From: Labrys monachus | Lineage (GTDB): Bacteria; Pseudomonadota; Alphaproteobacteria; Rhizobiales; Labraceae | Direction of reading: 5' to 3' | DNA length: 64,000 nt | Assembly (NCBI RefSeq): GCF_030814655.1 | Contig: NZ_JAUSVK010000001.1 | Coordinates: 4,161,001 to 4,225,000 of the forward strand | In this document: in pieces, positions 9,631 to 19,425 of the stretch | How the letters are laid out: every line of letters starts with the position of its first letter | Position numbering within the stretch: position 1 is the stretch's first letter | Translations under genes and position numbers: made by a program | The notes under the pieces: model-generated | The model's database searches: none | What the model saw: only the letters and a program-made list of their open reading frames with translations | Told to the model about the DNA's origin: nothing

Positions 9631-10083
9631 ATGACGCAGCATTTTCATTGGGGTCTTGTCGGCGCCGTCGGACTGTCGGTCGCGCTGGCCGCCTGCAGCA
9701 CCACCCGGTTCGGCGGCGGCGCTCCGGCGCGTCCCCCCATGGTGCAGGGCCAGGTCACGGCCGACGGGGTCGAACAGTTCGCCGTGCCGCCCGACGGGCG
9801 CTCGCTGCTGGCCCAGCGGCTGGTTCAGCTGGTGCCGGGCCGGATCACGGATGCCCGCATCTCCAATGCCTGGCGCACCGCCGCCGCGGCCCAGGTCAAG
9901 CCGAACGACTATGCCGCCTGCGTCAGCGCCTCGGCAGGACACGGCACCCAGGTCTTTCTCATCGTCAAGAGCGGCCCGGGAACGGGCGACGTCATCTCGG
10001 GAAGCGCGGCCCTGCAGCGCTGCGCCGACGACAAGCGCGTGACGCAATGGGTGACGCTGCCGGAAGCGATCTATCAGCGCTGA
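9631..10083 (+). CDS. Small lipoprotein, unknown function
   Basis: A 150-aa protein with a signal peptide and a lipobox SVALAACS, acceptor Cys at residue 22. After a short Gly/Pro linker there is a folded-looking domain with two Cys (near residues 97 and 131) that may pair in the periplasm. I do not recognise the family. It stands between purQ and a convergent Lrp/AsnC gene and is followed by two strong hairpins. Confidence 0.7.
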   Translation: MTQHFHWGLVGAVGLSVALAACSTTRFGGGAPARPPMVQGQVTADGVEQFAVPPDGRSLLAQRLVQLVPGRITDARISNAWRTAAAAQVKPNDYAACVSASAGHGTQVFLIVKSGPGTGDVISGSAALQRCADDKRVTQWVTLPEAIYQR

Positions 10084-10095
10084 ACGAGCCGCGGG

Positions 10096-10143
10096 GCGGT
10101 CGGTGACCGCCCTTCCCCCAAAAGCGCGGCGCGGCGCCGCGCT
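10096..10143. terminator. Paired hairpins between convergent genes
   Basis: Two perfect hairpins occupy the 84-bp convergent gap. The first is GCGGTC-GGT-GACCGC at 10096-10110. The second is AGCGCGGCG-CGG-CGCCGCGCT at 10123-10143. Together they could terminate transcription from both sides. Confidence 0.55.
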
Positions 10144-10167
10144 CGCAAGCTGTCTGAAAACCGACGC

Positions 10168-10404
10168 TCAGAACGCCCGGAAGGTCAGCACCGTGCGGGT
10201 ATCGGCGATACCCGGGATGACCTGCACCTTCTCGCCGACGAAATGGCCGATATCGATATCGTCCTCGACATAAAACTTGGCGAGGATGTCGTAATCACCG
10301 GCGATCGAGTAGATCTCCGAAGCAATCTCCGCTTCGGCCAGGGCGCTCGCCACCTGGTAGGTCCGGCCAAGCTGGCATTTGATCTCGACAAAGAATGTCC
10401 GCAC
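10168..10404 (-). CDS. Lrp/AsnC effector-binding (RAM) domain protein
   Basis: A 78-aa protein consisting only of the Lrp/AsnC C-terminal ligand-binding alpha/beta domain, without the helix-turn-helix. Typical features are the start MRTFFVEIKCQLGRTYQVA, the G-D-Y-D motif IAGDYDILAKF, and the end PGIADTRTVLTF. Stand-alone RAM proteins form oligomers that bind amino acids, and their regulatory role is usually unknown. It is divergent from purL across 166 bp. Confidence 0.87.
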   Translation of the reverse strand: MRTFFVEIKCQLGRTYQVASALAEAEIASEIYSIAGDYDILAKFYVEDDIDIGHFVGEKVQVIPGIADTRTVLTFRAF

Positions 10405-10570
10405 GGCGCCGCTCCCTCGACTGGAGCGCCATGGATAGCCCAGGAAGGTGGCGTGTCAATGCAGACCGGCATCGCAGCCGCGATCCGCGGTTTACTTTCG
10501 CGTCGCAAGACCCTATCGCCTCCCTATATGAACGGCATGCGATCGCGTGCACACAGGAGACCGAGCCGGC

Positions 10571-12802
10571 ATGTCCAGCCCACTCGCCAAGCCAGAACCC
10601 GCCATCACCCCGGACCTCGTCGCCCAGCACGGCCTCAAGCCCGACGAATATGAGCGCATCCTGAGCCTGATCGGGCGCGAGCCGACCTTCACCGAGCTCG
10701 GCATCTTCTCGGCCATGTGGAACGAGCACTGCTCGTACAAATCGTCCCGCCTCCATCTGCGCAGGCTGCCGGTCACCGGCAGATGCGTGATCCAGGGACC
10801 GGGCGAGAATGCCGGCGTCATCGACATCGGCGACGGGCTTGCCGCCGTCTTCAAGATGGAGAGCCACAACCACCCGTCCTATATCGAGCCCTATCAGGGC
10901 GCGACAACGGGGGTGGGCGGCATCCTGCGCGACGTCTTCACCATGGGTGCCCGGCCGATCGCCTGCATGAACGCGCTGTCCTTCGGCGCGCCGGACCATC
11001 CCCGAACCCGCCACCTCGTCTCCGGGGTCGTGGCGGGCGTCGGCGGCTACGGCAATTCCTTCGGCGTGCCCACGGTCGGCGGCCAGGTGCGCTTCCACAC
11101 GCGCTATGACGGCAACATCCTGGTCAACGCCTTCGCGCTCGGCCTCGCCGAGGCGGACAAGATCTTCTATGCCAAGGCCACCGGCGTCGGGAACCCGATC
11201 GTCTATCTCGGTTCCAAGACCGGCCGCGACGGCATCCACGGCGCCACCATGGCGTCGGCCGAGTTCGACGACAAATCGGAGGAGAAGCGCCCGACCGTGC
11301 AGGTCGGCGACCCCTTCGCCGAGAAGCTGCTGCTCGAGGCCTGCCTCGAGCTGATGGAGACGGACGCCATCATCGCCATCCAGGACATGGGTGCGGCCGG
11401 CCTCACCTGCTCGGCCGTCGAAATGGGCGCCAAGGGCGACCTCGGCGTCGAGCTCGATCTCGACAAGGTGCCGGTGCGCGAGACCGGCATGACGGCCTAC
11501 GAGATGATGCTCTCCGAAAGCCAGGAGCGCATGCTCATGGTGCTCAAGCCGGGCAAGGAAGCGGAAGCCGAGGCGATCTTCCGCAAATGGGGGCTCGATT
11601 TCGCCATCGTCGGCCGCACCACCGACGATCTGCGCTTCCGCATCTTCCACCAGGGCGAATTGAAGGCCGACCTGCCGATCAAGGAACTCGGCGACGAAGC
11701 CCCCCTCTATGACCGCCCGCATGTGCCTTCGCCCAAGCTGCCGGTGCTCGACGCCGCGTCGATCCTTCCGCCCTTGTCGACCGGCGAAGCCCTGCTCAGG
11801 CTGGTCGGCTCGTCGGAACTGGCGTCCAAGCGCTGGGTCTATGAGCAATATGACCATCTGATCCTCGGCAACACCATCCAGACGCCGGGCGGCGATGCCG
11901 CGGTTGTGCGCGTGCTGGATGGGCCGAAGGGTCTGGCGATGACGTCGGACGTCACCCCGCGCTATTGCGAGGCCGATCCGGTCGAGGGCGGCAAGCAGGC
12001 CGTCGCCGAAGCCTGGCGCAACATCTCGGCGGTGGGCGGGCTGCCGCTCGCCGTGACCGATAATCTCAATTTCGGCAATCCGGAACGGCCGGACATCATG
12101 GGCCAGTTCGTCGGCTGCCTCGACGGCATCGGCGAGGCCTGCCGCGCGCTCGACTTCCCGATCGTGTCCGGCAACGTCTCCCTCTACAACGAGACCAACG
12201 GACGCGGCATCCTGCCGACCCCGACGATCGGCGGCGTCGGCCTCGTCGAGGATGTCGCCGTCACCGCGTCCATCGCCTTCAAGGCGGCCGACGAGACGGT
12301 CGTGCTGGTCGGCGAGGCCGGAAGCTGGCTCGGGCAGTCCGTCTGGCTCGCCGAGATCATCGGGCGGGAGGAAGGAGCGCCGCCGCCGGTCGATCTCGCC
12401 GCCGAGAAGCGCCGCGGCGACTTCATCCGCAGCCAGATCCGTGCCGGCGTCGTGAAGACCTGCCACGACGTCTCGGACGGCGGCCTCGCGGTGGCCGTGG
12501 CCGAGATGGCGATGGCCGGAGGCATCGGCGCCGATCTTTCCAAGGCGCCGCAGGGCACCCATCCCCATGCCTTCTGGTTCGGTGAAGACCAGGGCCGCTA
12601 TGTCGTGGCCCTGTCCCCCGGCACGGTCGGCTCCTTCAGCAAGGCGGCCGCGGATGCCGATATCCCCGTCATCGTCCTGGGCAGAACCGGCGGAAACGCC
12701 TTGATCCTGCCCGAAGGCAGGCCCATCGTGGTTTCGACGCTCAGCGAGCGCCATGAAGCCTTCCTGCCCGGCCTGATGGATGCGGCCGGCAAGGCTGCCT
12801 GA
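10571..12802 (+). CDS. purL: Phosphoribosylformylglycinamidine synthase subunit PurL
   Basis: The ATP-dependent catalytic subunit of split FGAM synthase. At 743 aa it is the small form that needs PurS and PurQ. Signatures seen are [15 protein letters not shown] near residue 50, the Mg/ATP loop [18 protein letters not shown] near 97, the repeat-domain GNVSLYNET near residue 537, and [14 protein letters not shown] in the C-terminal half. The ATG at 10571 follows AGGAGA at 10555-10560; an in-frame GTG at 10547 is less likely. bolA begins 16 bases after the stop, so the two are probably cotranscribed. Confidence 0.97.
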   Translation: MSSPLAKPEPAITPDLVAQHGLKPDEYERILSLIGREPTFTELGIFSAMWNEHCSYKSSRLHLRRLPVTGRCVIQGPGENAGVIDIGDGLAAVFKMESHNHPSYIEPYQGATTGVGGILRDVFTMGARPIACMNALSFGAPDHPRTRHLVSGVVAGVGGYGNSFGVPTVGGQVRFHTRYDGNILVNAFALGLAEADKIFYAKATGVGNPIVYLGSKTGRDGIHGATMASAEFDDKSEEKRPTVQVGDPFAEKLLLEACLELMETDAIIAIQDMGAAGLTCSAVEMGAKGDLGVELDLDKVPVRETGMTAYEMMLSESQERMLMVLKPGKEAEAEAIFRKWGLDFAIVGRTTDDLRFRIFHQGELKADLPIKELGDEAPLYDRPHVPSPKLPVLDAASILPPLSTGEALLRLVGSSELASKRWVYEQYDHLILGNTIQTPGGDAAVVRVLDGPKGLAMTSDVTPRYCEADPVEGGKQAVAEAWRNISAVGGLPLAVTDNLNFGNPERPDIMGQFVGCLDGIGEACRALDFPIVSGNVSLYNETNGRGILPTPTIGGVGLVEDVAVTASIAFKAADETVVLVGEAGSWLGQSVWLAEIIGREEGAPPPVDLAAEKRRGDFIRSQIRAGVVKTCHDVSDGGLAVAVAEMAMAGGIGADLSKAPQGTHPHAFWFGEDQGRYVVALSPGTVGSFSKAAADADIPVIVLGRTGGNALILPEGRPIVVSTLSERHEAFLPGLMDAAGKAA

Positions 12803-12818
12803 GAAGGATTTCCGCCCC

Positions 12819-13049
12819 ATGCCGATGCCGGCCACCGATATCGAAGCGCTTATCAAGGCGAGCCTCCCCGACGCCCGGGTCGAGATCCGGGACCTCGCCG
12901 GCGATGGCGACCATTATTCGGCCACCGTGGTCTCCGAGGCCTTTCGCGGCAAATCCCGCGTCGCGCAGCACCAGATGGTCTATGCGGCGCTGAAGGGAAG
13001 AATGGGCGGCGTCCTGCACGCCCTCGCCTTGACCACCTCCGCGCCCTGA
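12819..13049 (+). CDS. bolA: BolA family protein
   Basis: A 76-aa BolA-fold protein that pairs with monothiol glutaredoxins to hold or transfer a [2Fe-2S] cluster. It has the family core DGDHYSATVVSEAFRGKSRVAQHQMVYAAL, including the conserved His residues near the C-terminal half. GAGAAGGA at 12801-12808 supports the ATG at 12819. Its partner gene grxD follows about 100 bp downstream. purL-bolA-grxD order is a common alphaproteobacterial arrangement. Confidence 0.92.
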   Translation: MPMPATDIEALIKASLPDARVEIRDLAGDGDHYSATVVSEAFRGKSRVAQHQMVYAALKGRMGGVLHALALTTSAP

Positions 13050-13146
13050 AACGGCAGGCTTCAGCCAAATAGTTGGTCGCGGCCCATGACATTGCGCCGC
13101 GACGTGCTTAAATGACTTAAATCAGCCTTTGAGATCGGGATTGACC

Positions 13147-13488
13147 ATGAGCGATATCGCATCCTTCATCGAGAATGAGATCAAGTCCAACGACGTCGTA
13201 CTGTTCATGAAGGGCACGAAGGCCTTTCCGATGTGCGGCTTTTCCGGACAGATCGTGCAGATCCTCGATTATCTCGACGTCGACTACAAGGACCACAACG
13301 TCCTGGAAAATCCGGACCTGCGCAGCGGCATCAAGGATTTCTCCAACTGGCCGACAGTGCCGCAGCTCTATGTGAAGGGCGAATTCGTCGGCGGCTGCGA
13401 CATCACCCGCGAGATGTTCCAGTCCGGCGAACTGGTGACGTTCCTGCAGGAGAAGAACATTCCGGTCAAGGCGCCGGCGCGGGCCTGA
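13147..13488 (+). CDS. grxD: Monothiol glutaredoxin, Grx4 (CGFS) family
   Basis: A 113-aa cytoplasmic CGFS-type glutaredoxin that binds a glutathione-ligated [2Fe-2S] cluster and delivers it to target proteins, often with BolA. The active site FPMCGFSGQ is near residue 33, the glutathione-binding WPTVPQLYVKGEFVGGCDI is near residue 75, and the N-terminal helix is normal. The length is standard. It is preceded by bolA and followed by two strong hairpins. Confidence 0.95.
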   Translation: MSDIASFIENEIKSNDVVLFMKGTKAFPMCGFSGQIVQILDYLDVDYKDHNVLENPDLRSGIKDFSNWPTVPQLYVKGEFVGGCDITREMFQSGELVTFLQEKNIPVKAPARA

Positions 13489-13514
13489 CCGTCGCGCGAT
13501 CCTGCCGCCCCTTT

Positions 13515-13560
13515 GCCGGCCGGTTCGGCCGGCCTTCATGCCCGGGCCGGTCCCGGGCAT
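13515..13560. terminator. Twin hairpins between grxD and the convergent transporter gene
   Basis: GCCGGCCG-GTT-CGGCCGGC at 13515-13533 is followed by a perfect 9-bp stem ATGCCCGGG / CCCGGGCAT at 13538-13560. Both lie in the convergent gap and could stop transcripts from either direction. Confidence 0.55.
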
Positions 13561-13606
13561 CTTGATTCAGGCTGCCTGATTCCGCCCTTCTCCCTGGAGC
13601 CGAAGC

Positions 13607-14515
13607 CTAACGCCCGCGCATGACGTTGACGATGACGACGCCGAGGATCGCCAGCGCGCCGCCCGCCATGCCGGCGGCGGTGGGGATCTCGCCGAGCCAG
13701 ACGAAGCCGATCAGCGTCGCGGTCGGCGGCACGCCGTAGAGGAAATTGGCGGCACGCGCGGCGCTCAGCCGCTTCAACGCGATCGCCCAGGTGACATAGC
13801 CGACGGCCGTCGGCACCAGCACCATGTAGAGGACCGACCACACGACCCTTGCCGGGGCGAGCGTGAGCGCCGTCCATGTCTGCGGCACCGCGGGCAGCAG
13901 GGGAATGGCGCCGAGCATCAAGATCCAGGCTGTCACCGCCAGGGCGGGGAGACGCCGCAACACCGGCTTTTGCAGCACGCTGGCGACCGCCGCGCACATG
14001 GCGGCACCGAGTATCAGCAGGGCGTTGGGATCGAACCGGAAATCGCCTCGCGCCGCCGCGGCGATCAGCCCCACGCCGGCGAAGGACACCGCCGTGCCGA
14101 TCCAGCCCCAGCGTCCGAAGCGCTCGTCCAGCAGGAAGAAGGCGATCAGCGCCGTGAAGACCGGCATGGTGTTGATGATGAAGCTGGCAGGCCCTGCCGG
14201 CACCGTCAGCTCCCCGGTGTTGAGCAGCACGGCATAGAGCGCGATGAAGAGAACGCCGGCGACCGCGAGGCGGATGAGGTCGCCGCCCGTCGGCAAGGGC
14301 GGGCGCGCCAGTGCGAGATAGGCCGCGGCGAGAAGGCCGGCGGCGACATAGCGCGCCGCCGCCAGATCGATCGGCGTCAGCGATTCCAGGCACACGCGTA
14401 TCGTCACGAAGGACGACGCCCAGGACAGGATGGTGAACAGGATCGCGCCGAAGGCGACGAGGTCGAATTCACGGCCCTTCCCGGCAGTTGCAGCCATGCT
14501 TGTCGTCGCGTCCAT
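13607..14515 (-). CDS. EamA/DMT-family transporter
   Basis: A 10-transmembrane-segment drug/metabolite-superfamily permease of about 302 aa with two EamA repeats. The first starts [23 protein letters not shown] and the second follows [22 protein letters not shown]. The substrate is unknown; relatives export amino acids or metabolites. I place the start at the ATG at 14515 (MDATTSMAA), which has AGAGGTGG upstream, rather than at an in-frame ATG at 14581. It is divergent from a LysR gene with a 90-bp spacer, the usual layout for a regulator and its target. Confidence 0.88.
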   Translation of the reverse strand: MDATTSMAATAGKGREFDLVAFGAILFTILSWASSFVTIRVCLESLTPIDLAAARYVAAGLLAAAYLALARPPLPTGGDLIRLAVAGVLFIALYAVLLNTGELTVPAGPASFIINTMPVFTALIAFFLLDERFGRWGWIGTAVSFAGVGLIAAAARGDFRFDPNALLILGAAMCAAVASVLQKPVLRRLPALAVTAWILMLGAIPLLPAVPQTWTALTLAPARVVWSVLYMVLVPTAVGYVTWAIALKRLSAARAANFLYGVPPTATLIGFVWLGEIPTAAGMAGGALAILGVVIVNVMRGR

Positions 14516-14605
14516 GATTTCCACCTCTTCGGCCGAGCCCAGGCGGCGGGAATAGAGGAGACAGGCTTGCTTGAAAAGCAACGCAATCGATGATCATCTG
14601 TGCGT

Positions 14606-15565
14606 ATGGTTCACAGCTCCCCCAAGCTCCCGCCGCTGGACACCCTCGAAACCTTTGCCCACGCGGCACGGCTGGGCTCGTTCTCGGCTGCCGCCGAACA
14701 GATCGGCCTCACCCATGGCGCCGTCTCGCGCCAGATCGGGCGCTTGGAGCGCTGGATGGGTGTTCGCCTGTTCGATCGGGAGGCACGAGGCGTGATGTTG
14801 ACGCCGGAGGGGATGCGCTTCCTCGCGCGAGCCGAGGAAGCCCTCGCTTTGCTCGAAGACGATGGCGAACGCTGGCCGGCGAACCGGCGGACGAAATCCC
14901 GCGGGCGCGCCCTGGTCCGCCTCTCCGTCACGCCGTCCGTGGCCTCCCTGTGGCTGTTCTCCCGCCTCGCGCGGCTCGAGGGCACGGATCTCCATGTCGA
15001 ACTCGTGCTCGAGCACCGCCTCGCCGACTTCGCCGAAGGCATCGATCTCGCCATACGCTGCGGCAAGGGGCCCTGGGCCGGCGTGCGCGGCATGCAGCTC
15101 TGGCGCGAGACCCTCTTTCCGGTCGCGGCCCCGGCTCTGGCGCAGCGGCTTGCGAAAGATACCGGCGGCGCCCCCGACGCAGCAGATCTTTTCGCCTTGC
15201 CGATCCTGCACGATTCCAACGTCGAGGGCTGGCGGCGCTGGCTCGCGGCGGCCGGCCTCGGTTACACGGCGCGCATCGAAGACCGCCGCTTCGAGGACTA
15301 CAACCTCGTGCTCGACGCCTGCGTGCAGGGTCTCGGTGTCGCCCTCGCCCGGCCGCCGCTGACGGAGGCGGCCCTGGCAGCGGGCCTCATCGTGCCGATT
15401 TCGAGCCAGTCGGTGGAAAATCTCGTCGCATTCCACCTGATCCGTCCCGACGAGGCGCTGCGCGGCCCGGCCGCCGAATTCGCCAGGCGTTTTCTCGAGG
15501 AGGCAGGCCACGGCGAAGGCGCCATTGCCGGCTTTCTCGCCTCGACGGCACGCCAGAAGGGCTGA
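14606..15565 (+). CDS. LysR-family transcriptional regulator (GcvA-like)
   Basis: A 319-aa LysR regulator. The N-terminal winged helix reads LPPLDTLETFAHAARLGSFSAAAEQIGLTHGAVSRQIGRLE, with the GcvA-like LTHGAVSRQI recognition helix. The C-terminal substrate-binding domain includes DLAIRCGKG and FEDYNLVLDACVQGLGVAL. The inducer is unknown. It is divergent from the EamA transporter, whose promoter it probably controls by binding in the 90-bp spacer (inference from layout). Confidence 0.9.
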   Translation: MVHSSPKLPPLDTLETFAHAARLGSFSAAAEQIGLTHGAVSRQIGRLERWMGVRLFDREARGVMLTPEGMRFLARAEEALALLEDDGERWPANRRTKSRGRALVRLSVTPSVASLWLFSRLARLEGTDLHVELVLEHRLADFAEGIDLAIRCGKGPWAGVRGMQLWRETLFPVAAPALAQRLAKDTGGAPDAADLFALPILHDSNVEGWRRWLAAAGLGYTARIEDRRFEDYNLVLDACVQGLGVALARPPLTEAALAAGLIVPISSQSVENLVAFHLIRPDEALRGPAAEFARRFLEEAGHGEGAIAGFLASTARQKG

Positions 15566-15631
15566 TCGTCCCGATCATGGCTTCGGCGCATTTCCGGATC
15601 GAAAGGCACCGTCGACGATTCGCGCGATGCT

Positions 15632-16270
15632 CTACGCCGGTTTTTCGCCGAAATGCCGATGCCACACGGGTGCGATGGTCGGACGGACCGAGACGGTCTC
15701 CGTGATCCGCGTGAGCTTGGGGCATTCCTTCGCGCGCCATTCCGCGCCGATCGCCCAGTTGCTGATGACCGCGATGGCAAGATCGATGGCCGAGAAGCCG
15801 GACAGCAGGAAACTGCCTCCCGCACTGGCCGCCTGCTCGACCAGGACCCAGCGCTCCCGGATCCGGTGGCGCACGCGCGAGCGCATGGCGGTATCCGAGG
15901 TTTCCGGCGGCGCAAAGCGCAGCGGGTAGTCGTAGACCTCGATCAGCGGATAGATTTCGGCAGCGACGTGGATGAGCCACCGCAGGGCATGGCGGCGGTC
16001 CGGCGCATCGATGGCCGGCATCAGATTGGCGTCGGGATGCGCTTCGCTGAGCGCCAGCAGGATGGCCGCGGACTGGACGATCGTCGTGCCGTCCTCGAAG
16101 CGCAGCGCGGGAATCTTGCCCAGGGGATTGATCGCGAGATATTGAGCGTGATGCTGCTCGTCCTTGGTGAGATCTATGTCGATCAGATTCACCGGCTGTC
16201 CTGCTTCCGCCAATGCGGCTTCAATCATGAAGGAGCCGGAATCAGGTTCGCCCCAGAGCGTGTAGACCAT
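15632..16270 (-). CDS. Glutathione S-transferase family protein
   Basis: A 212-aa cytosolic GST. The N-terminal thioredoxin-fold domain contains MVYTLWGEPDSGSFMIEAALAEAG, the cis-Pro turn NPLGKIPAL near residue 50, and the gamma-glutamyl-binding VQSAAILLAL near 65. The C-terminal helical domain ends GAEWRAKECPKLTRI. The catalytic residue is probably Ser in the first loop. The substrate is unknown. Its 3' end faces the LysR gene. Confidence 0.86.
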   Translation of the reverse strand: MVYTLWGEPDSGSFMIEAALAEAGQPVNLIDIDLTKDEQHHAQYLAINPLGKIPALRFEDGTTIVQSAAILLALSEAHPDANLMPAIDAPDRRHALRWLIHVAAEIYPLIEVYDYPLRFAPPETSDTAMRSRVRHRIRERWVLVEQAASAGGSFLLSGFSAIDLAIAVISNWAIGAEWRAKECPKLTRITETVSVRPTIAPVWHRHFGEKPA

Positions 16271-16545
16271 CTAGACCTCGCAGCACAGCCCGGCCGATAC
16301 GACCGGCTAGCTCCACACAAATGGCAGATTCAGCGGTGAGAGATTCGGTTCACCATCCCGCTTCGTAGACCGTACGCCGCCATGCGGCCATCAATTCTTC
16401 TCATTGTCGGCTTACCGTTACCGACCATAAGCGTCTACACTCTTATGTCTCATGATCTTTTTGCAATGCGGCCATCCCGATTTGCCGACCATCAACAAGA
16501 TCGACCACCGTCTCCCGCGCCTGCAAATCTCTTGATTCATCTCAT
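16271..16545. promoter_or_regulatory. Upstream region of the GST gene with an inverted repeat
   Basis: This AT-richer gap lies between the GST start and the rpsD terminator. It contains GTCGG at 16406-16410 and CCGAC at 16421-16425, separated by ten bases inside a near-palindrome, possibly an operator for GST. The motif ATGCGGCCATC occurs twice, at about 16382 and 16466. I see no gene here. Confidence 0.3.
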
Positions 16546-16577
16546 AAAAAGAAGGGCCACCCCACTGGGCGGCCCCT
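16546..16577 (-). terminator. Intrinsic terminator of rpsD
   Basis: On the minus strand a 9-bp stem (GGGCCGCCC against GGGTGGCCC, one G-U pair) with a 4-base loop is followed by TTCTTTTT. It lies 26 bases after the rpsD stop. This is a textbook rho-independent terminator. Confidence 0.85.
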
Positions 16578-16602
16578 CTGCGACCTCGTGCGCTGAAAGC
16601 GA

Positions 16603-17220
16603 TCAGCGCGAATAGAATTCGACGACCAGGTTCGGCTCCATCTGGACCGGGTAAGGCACGTCCTGCAGCGTCGGCACGCGGATATACTTGGCGATCAGCT
16701 TGGAATGGTCGACTTCGATATAGTCGGGAACGTCACGCTCGGCGGAGGCGACCGCTTCGAGGACGAGGACGAGTTCCCTGGACGCTTCCTTGACTTCGAT
16801 CACGTCGCCCGGCTTGACCTTGTAGGACGGCACGTTGACGCGGCGGCCATTGACCTTGACATGCCCGTGATTCACGAACTGGCGCGCAGCGAACACGGTC
16901 GGCACGAACTTGGCGCGATACACGACGGCATCGAGGCGGCGCTCGAGCAGGCCGATCAGGTTGGCCGACGAGTCGCCCCGCAGACGAAGGGCTTCCTCGT
17001 AGATCTTGCGGAACTGCTTTTCCGAGATCGAGCCGTAATAGCCCTTCAGCTTCTGCTTGGCGCGCAGCTGCGTGCCGAAGTCGGACAGCTTGCCCTTGCG
17101 GCGCTGGCCGTGCTGGCCGGGACCGTATTCGCGGCGGTTGACCGGGCTCTTCGGACGGCCCCAGATATTCTCGCCCATACGGCGATCGATTTTATACTTT
17201 GCGTTGTGGCGCTTGGACAT
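16603..17220 (-). CDS. rpsD: 30S ribosomal protein S4
   Basis: Primary 16S rRNA-binding protein of the small subunit (205 aa). It starts [21 protein letters not shown], has the alphaproteobacterial [20 protein letters not shown] block, and carries the S4 RNA-binding domain [38 protein letters not shown] region near residues 95-130. As in related genomes it stands alone rather than in the alpha operon. The reverse-strand terminator at 16546-16577 ends its transcript. Confidence 0.97.
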   Translation of the reverse strand: MSKRHNAKYKIDRRMGENIWGRPKSPVNRREYGPGQHGQRRKGKLSDFGTQLRAKQKLKGYYGSISEKQFRKIYEEALRLRGDSSANLIGLLERRLDAVVYRAKFVPTVFAARQFVNHGHVKVNGRRVNVPSYKVKPGDVIEVKEASRELVLVLEAVASAERDVPDYIEVDHSKLIAKYIRVPTLQDVPYPVQMEPNLVVEFYSR

Positions 17221-17416
17221 CGCGTCCTCTTTTGAATTGCAGACGGGTGAGGAACGCGCCCTCCTCTGCCGATGCCGGCTGACAGATGCCCGAAACCGGG
17301 CATCACGGGTGCGTAAAACATCACGCGGGACCCGAAGGCCCCGCGCGTAGGGTTCGCTTAGTCGAAAGCGGACCTTGTGTCAATTCCATGAAGGCGCATC
17401 GCGCCGTGAAGCCCTG

Positions 17417-18238
17417 TCAATGAACGAGGGCTCCCATGGTCTCGACGCCGAGGCGAGGCAGGCCGCGCGCCAGCAACGCCTTCCTGAGCGCATCGGTCAC
17501 GCCGGCGCCGCTCGTGAAGATGGCGAGCGCCTCCTCCGGCTCAGCCGAAGGGGGAAGCGGACCGAGGAGGTCGGCGGTGCGGCGGGCGATGGCCGGCGCG
17601 GGATCGAGCCAGGCGACCGGCCAGGGCGCGACCTGCCGCATCAGGTCCAGCACCAGCGGATAATGCGTGCAGGCCAGCACGACGATATCGGTGCGCCGGC
17701 CGCCGGTATCCACGAAGCAGGGCGAGATTTCCGCCAGCACGGCGGCAGGATCGACCGCCTCGCCCTTCAGATGCCGCTCGGCCAGGGCAGCAAGGCCCAC
17801 CGCGCCGACGAGTTCCACGGCGATGCCGGCAGCGAAGGATTGGACGAGCGCGCGGGTATAGTCTCGCCGGACGGTACCGGGCGTCGCGAGAATGGCGACA
17901 CGTCCCGTCCTCGTCTGCGCCACGGCCGGCTTGATGGCCGGCACCGTGCCGACGAAGGGCGTGCTGAAACGGCTGCGCAACGCGGGAAGGACGAGGGTGG
18001 ACGCGGTGTTGCAGGCGATCACCACGACATCCGGCCGATACAGGGGAATCAATCGGTCCATGACCGCGGTCACGCGGGCGATCACGGCATCCTCGGGCAG
18101 GCGGCCATAGGGGAACACGGCATCGTCGGCGGCATAGACGAAGCGGGCGCCGGCAAGCGCCGTCCGCAGTTCGGAAAAGACGGTGAGGCCGCCGAGGCCC
18201 GAATCGAAGACGAGGACAGTTGGAGTGCGGTCAGACAT
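17417..18238 (-). CDS. murI: Glutamate racemase
   Basis: Cofactor-independent racemase making D-glutamate for peptidoglycan. The two catalytic Cys are in VVIACNTAST and VVLACTHYPLV, and the N-terminal VLFDSGLGGL-type motif (VFDSGLGGLTV) is present. The frame is open upstream to 18373, but homology begins at MSDRTPTV. The ATG at 18238 has GGAG about eight bases upstream, giving 273 aa, the normal size. The gene follows the TrmJ-like methyltransferase on the same strand after 225 bp. Confidence 0.95.
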   Translation of the reverse strand: MSDRTPTVLVFDSGLGGLTVFSELRTALAGARFVYAADDAVFPYGRLPEDAVIARVTAVMDRLIPLYRPDVVVIACNTASTLVLPALRSRFSTPFVGTVPAIKPAVAQTRTGRVAILATPGTVRRDYTRALVQSFAAGIAVELVGAVGLAALAERHLKGEAVDPAAVLAEISPCFVDTGGRRTDIVVLACTHYPLVLDLMRQVAPWPVAWLDPAPAIARRTADLLGPLPPSAEPEEALAIFTSGAGVTDALRKALLARGLPRLGVETMGALVH

Positions 18239-18463
18239 GACCGCAACTCCATAAACCGTGCCAGCCAGAAGGTCGACCCGTCCAGGGTCTTCTTCCGAAT
18301 GATCGAAGCCAACCGGATTCAATCGCCGCATTTTAGTTGCCCGTACGCAATACCCAACCGGGCGCATACACATTCAACCGCAGGAGGGTGAAGGAAGGGT
18401 TTCCACTGCCGGAAATTTTCGGTCCCAAAGCGGCACGCCCGGAACCGGCGTCCGCCCCGGCAT

Positions 18464-19210
18464 TCAGTCGCGCCGGGTGCGCGTGCCCTGCCTGCCGCCG
18501 ACGAGCGAGGCGACGGCGCCGCGCATGGTCTGCACATCCTGCTCCGTCATTTCGAGCCGGTGCCAGATATTGCGGAAATTGCGCATCATGATGTCGCGTT
18601 TCTCCGGCGGATAGAAGAAGGAGACGGCATCGAGTTCCTTCTCCACATAGTCGAAGAAGGCGAGCATGTGCTCGCGCGTGGCCGGCGGCGAAGACCGCGT
18701 CGGGGCGATCGGCGCCTTGCCGCCGGAGACCAGCTTCCACCATTCATAGCCGACGAGCAGCACGGCCTGCGCCAGATTGATCGAGGTGAAGGCCGGGCTG
18801 ACCGGAAACGAGACGATGGCATCCGCCAGCGCCACGTCGTCGTTGGACAGGCCCATGCGCTCGGGCCCGAAGAGGATGCCGGCGCGGGAGCCGCCCTGGG
18901 CGAGATCCTGCACCTTGGCGGCCGCTTCGTCGGCGGCGAAGACGGGCTTCATCTGGCCGCGCTCGCGCGCCGTGGTGGCGAGGACGTAATGGAGGTCGGC
19001 GACCGCGTCCCGCGTCGTCTCGAAGAGCTTGGCATTGTCGAGGACCGAGGCGGCTCCGGAAGAGGCCTGGCGCGCGCCCTTCTTGGGCCAGCCGTCGCGG
19101 GGGGCGACGAGGCGCATCTCGACGAGGCCGAAATTCATCATGGCACGGGCGCACATGCCGATATTTTCGGCGAGCTGGGGACGGACGAGAATCACGACGG
19201 GCGGCGTCAC
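18464..19210 (-). CDS. RNA methyltransferase, TrmH/TrmJ family
   Basis: A SPOUT-class SAM-dependent methyltransferase like TrmJ, which makes 2'-O-methyl at position 32 of tRNAs. The N-terminal motif VVILVRPQLAENIGMCARAMMNFG is diagnostic; SPOUT motif 2 is GILFGPERMGLSNDD and motif 3 is SFPVSPAFTSINLAQAVLL. I start at the GTG at 19210 (VTPPVV), giving 248 aa; the ribosome-binding site is weak, and the frame stays open to 19408. The C-terminal helical extension is typical of TrmJ. It is divergent from icd. Confidence 0.9.
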   Translation of the reverse strand: MTPPVVILVRPQLAENIGMCARAMMNFGLVEMRLVAPRDGWPKKGARQASSGAASVLDNAKLFETTRDAVADLHYVLATTARERGQMKPVFAADEAAAKVQDLAQGGSRAGILFGPERMGLSNDDVALADAIVSFPVSPAFTSINLAQAVLLVGYEWWKLVSGGKAPIAPTRSSPPATREHMLAFFDYVEKELDAVSFFYPPEKRDIMMRNFRNIWHRLEMTEQDVQTMRGAVASLVGGRQGTRTRRD

Positions 19211-19425
19211 GGCATTGTTCCAAAGACGGGAATCCAAGCTCCATAGCGCCGATCGGCCGTCGGGTCGATCCCCGTTCCCCTTGGGGAACGATCCGGGAGG
19301 GCCGGCCCCTCGATCCCGCACCGCACCGGCGCGGCAAAAATTGCCGCAACCCCGGGGCCTGAACTTCCCCCCGCCGGGAGGCGGTGCTATAGGCCGCCAT
19401 ATTTCCAAAAAACGAGGCGTGCACG

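Noticed and set aside
10295..12856. 853-codon open frame antisense to purL, and similar long antisense frames at 39531-42104 and 43408-46290
   Set aside because: They lie exactly opposite purL, metH and cckA. Their residue composition (Arg, Gly, Asp, His, Ala, Val) is typical of antisense frames in high-GC genes, and no domain is readable.
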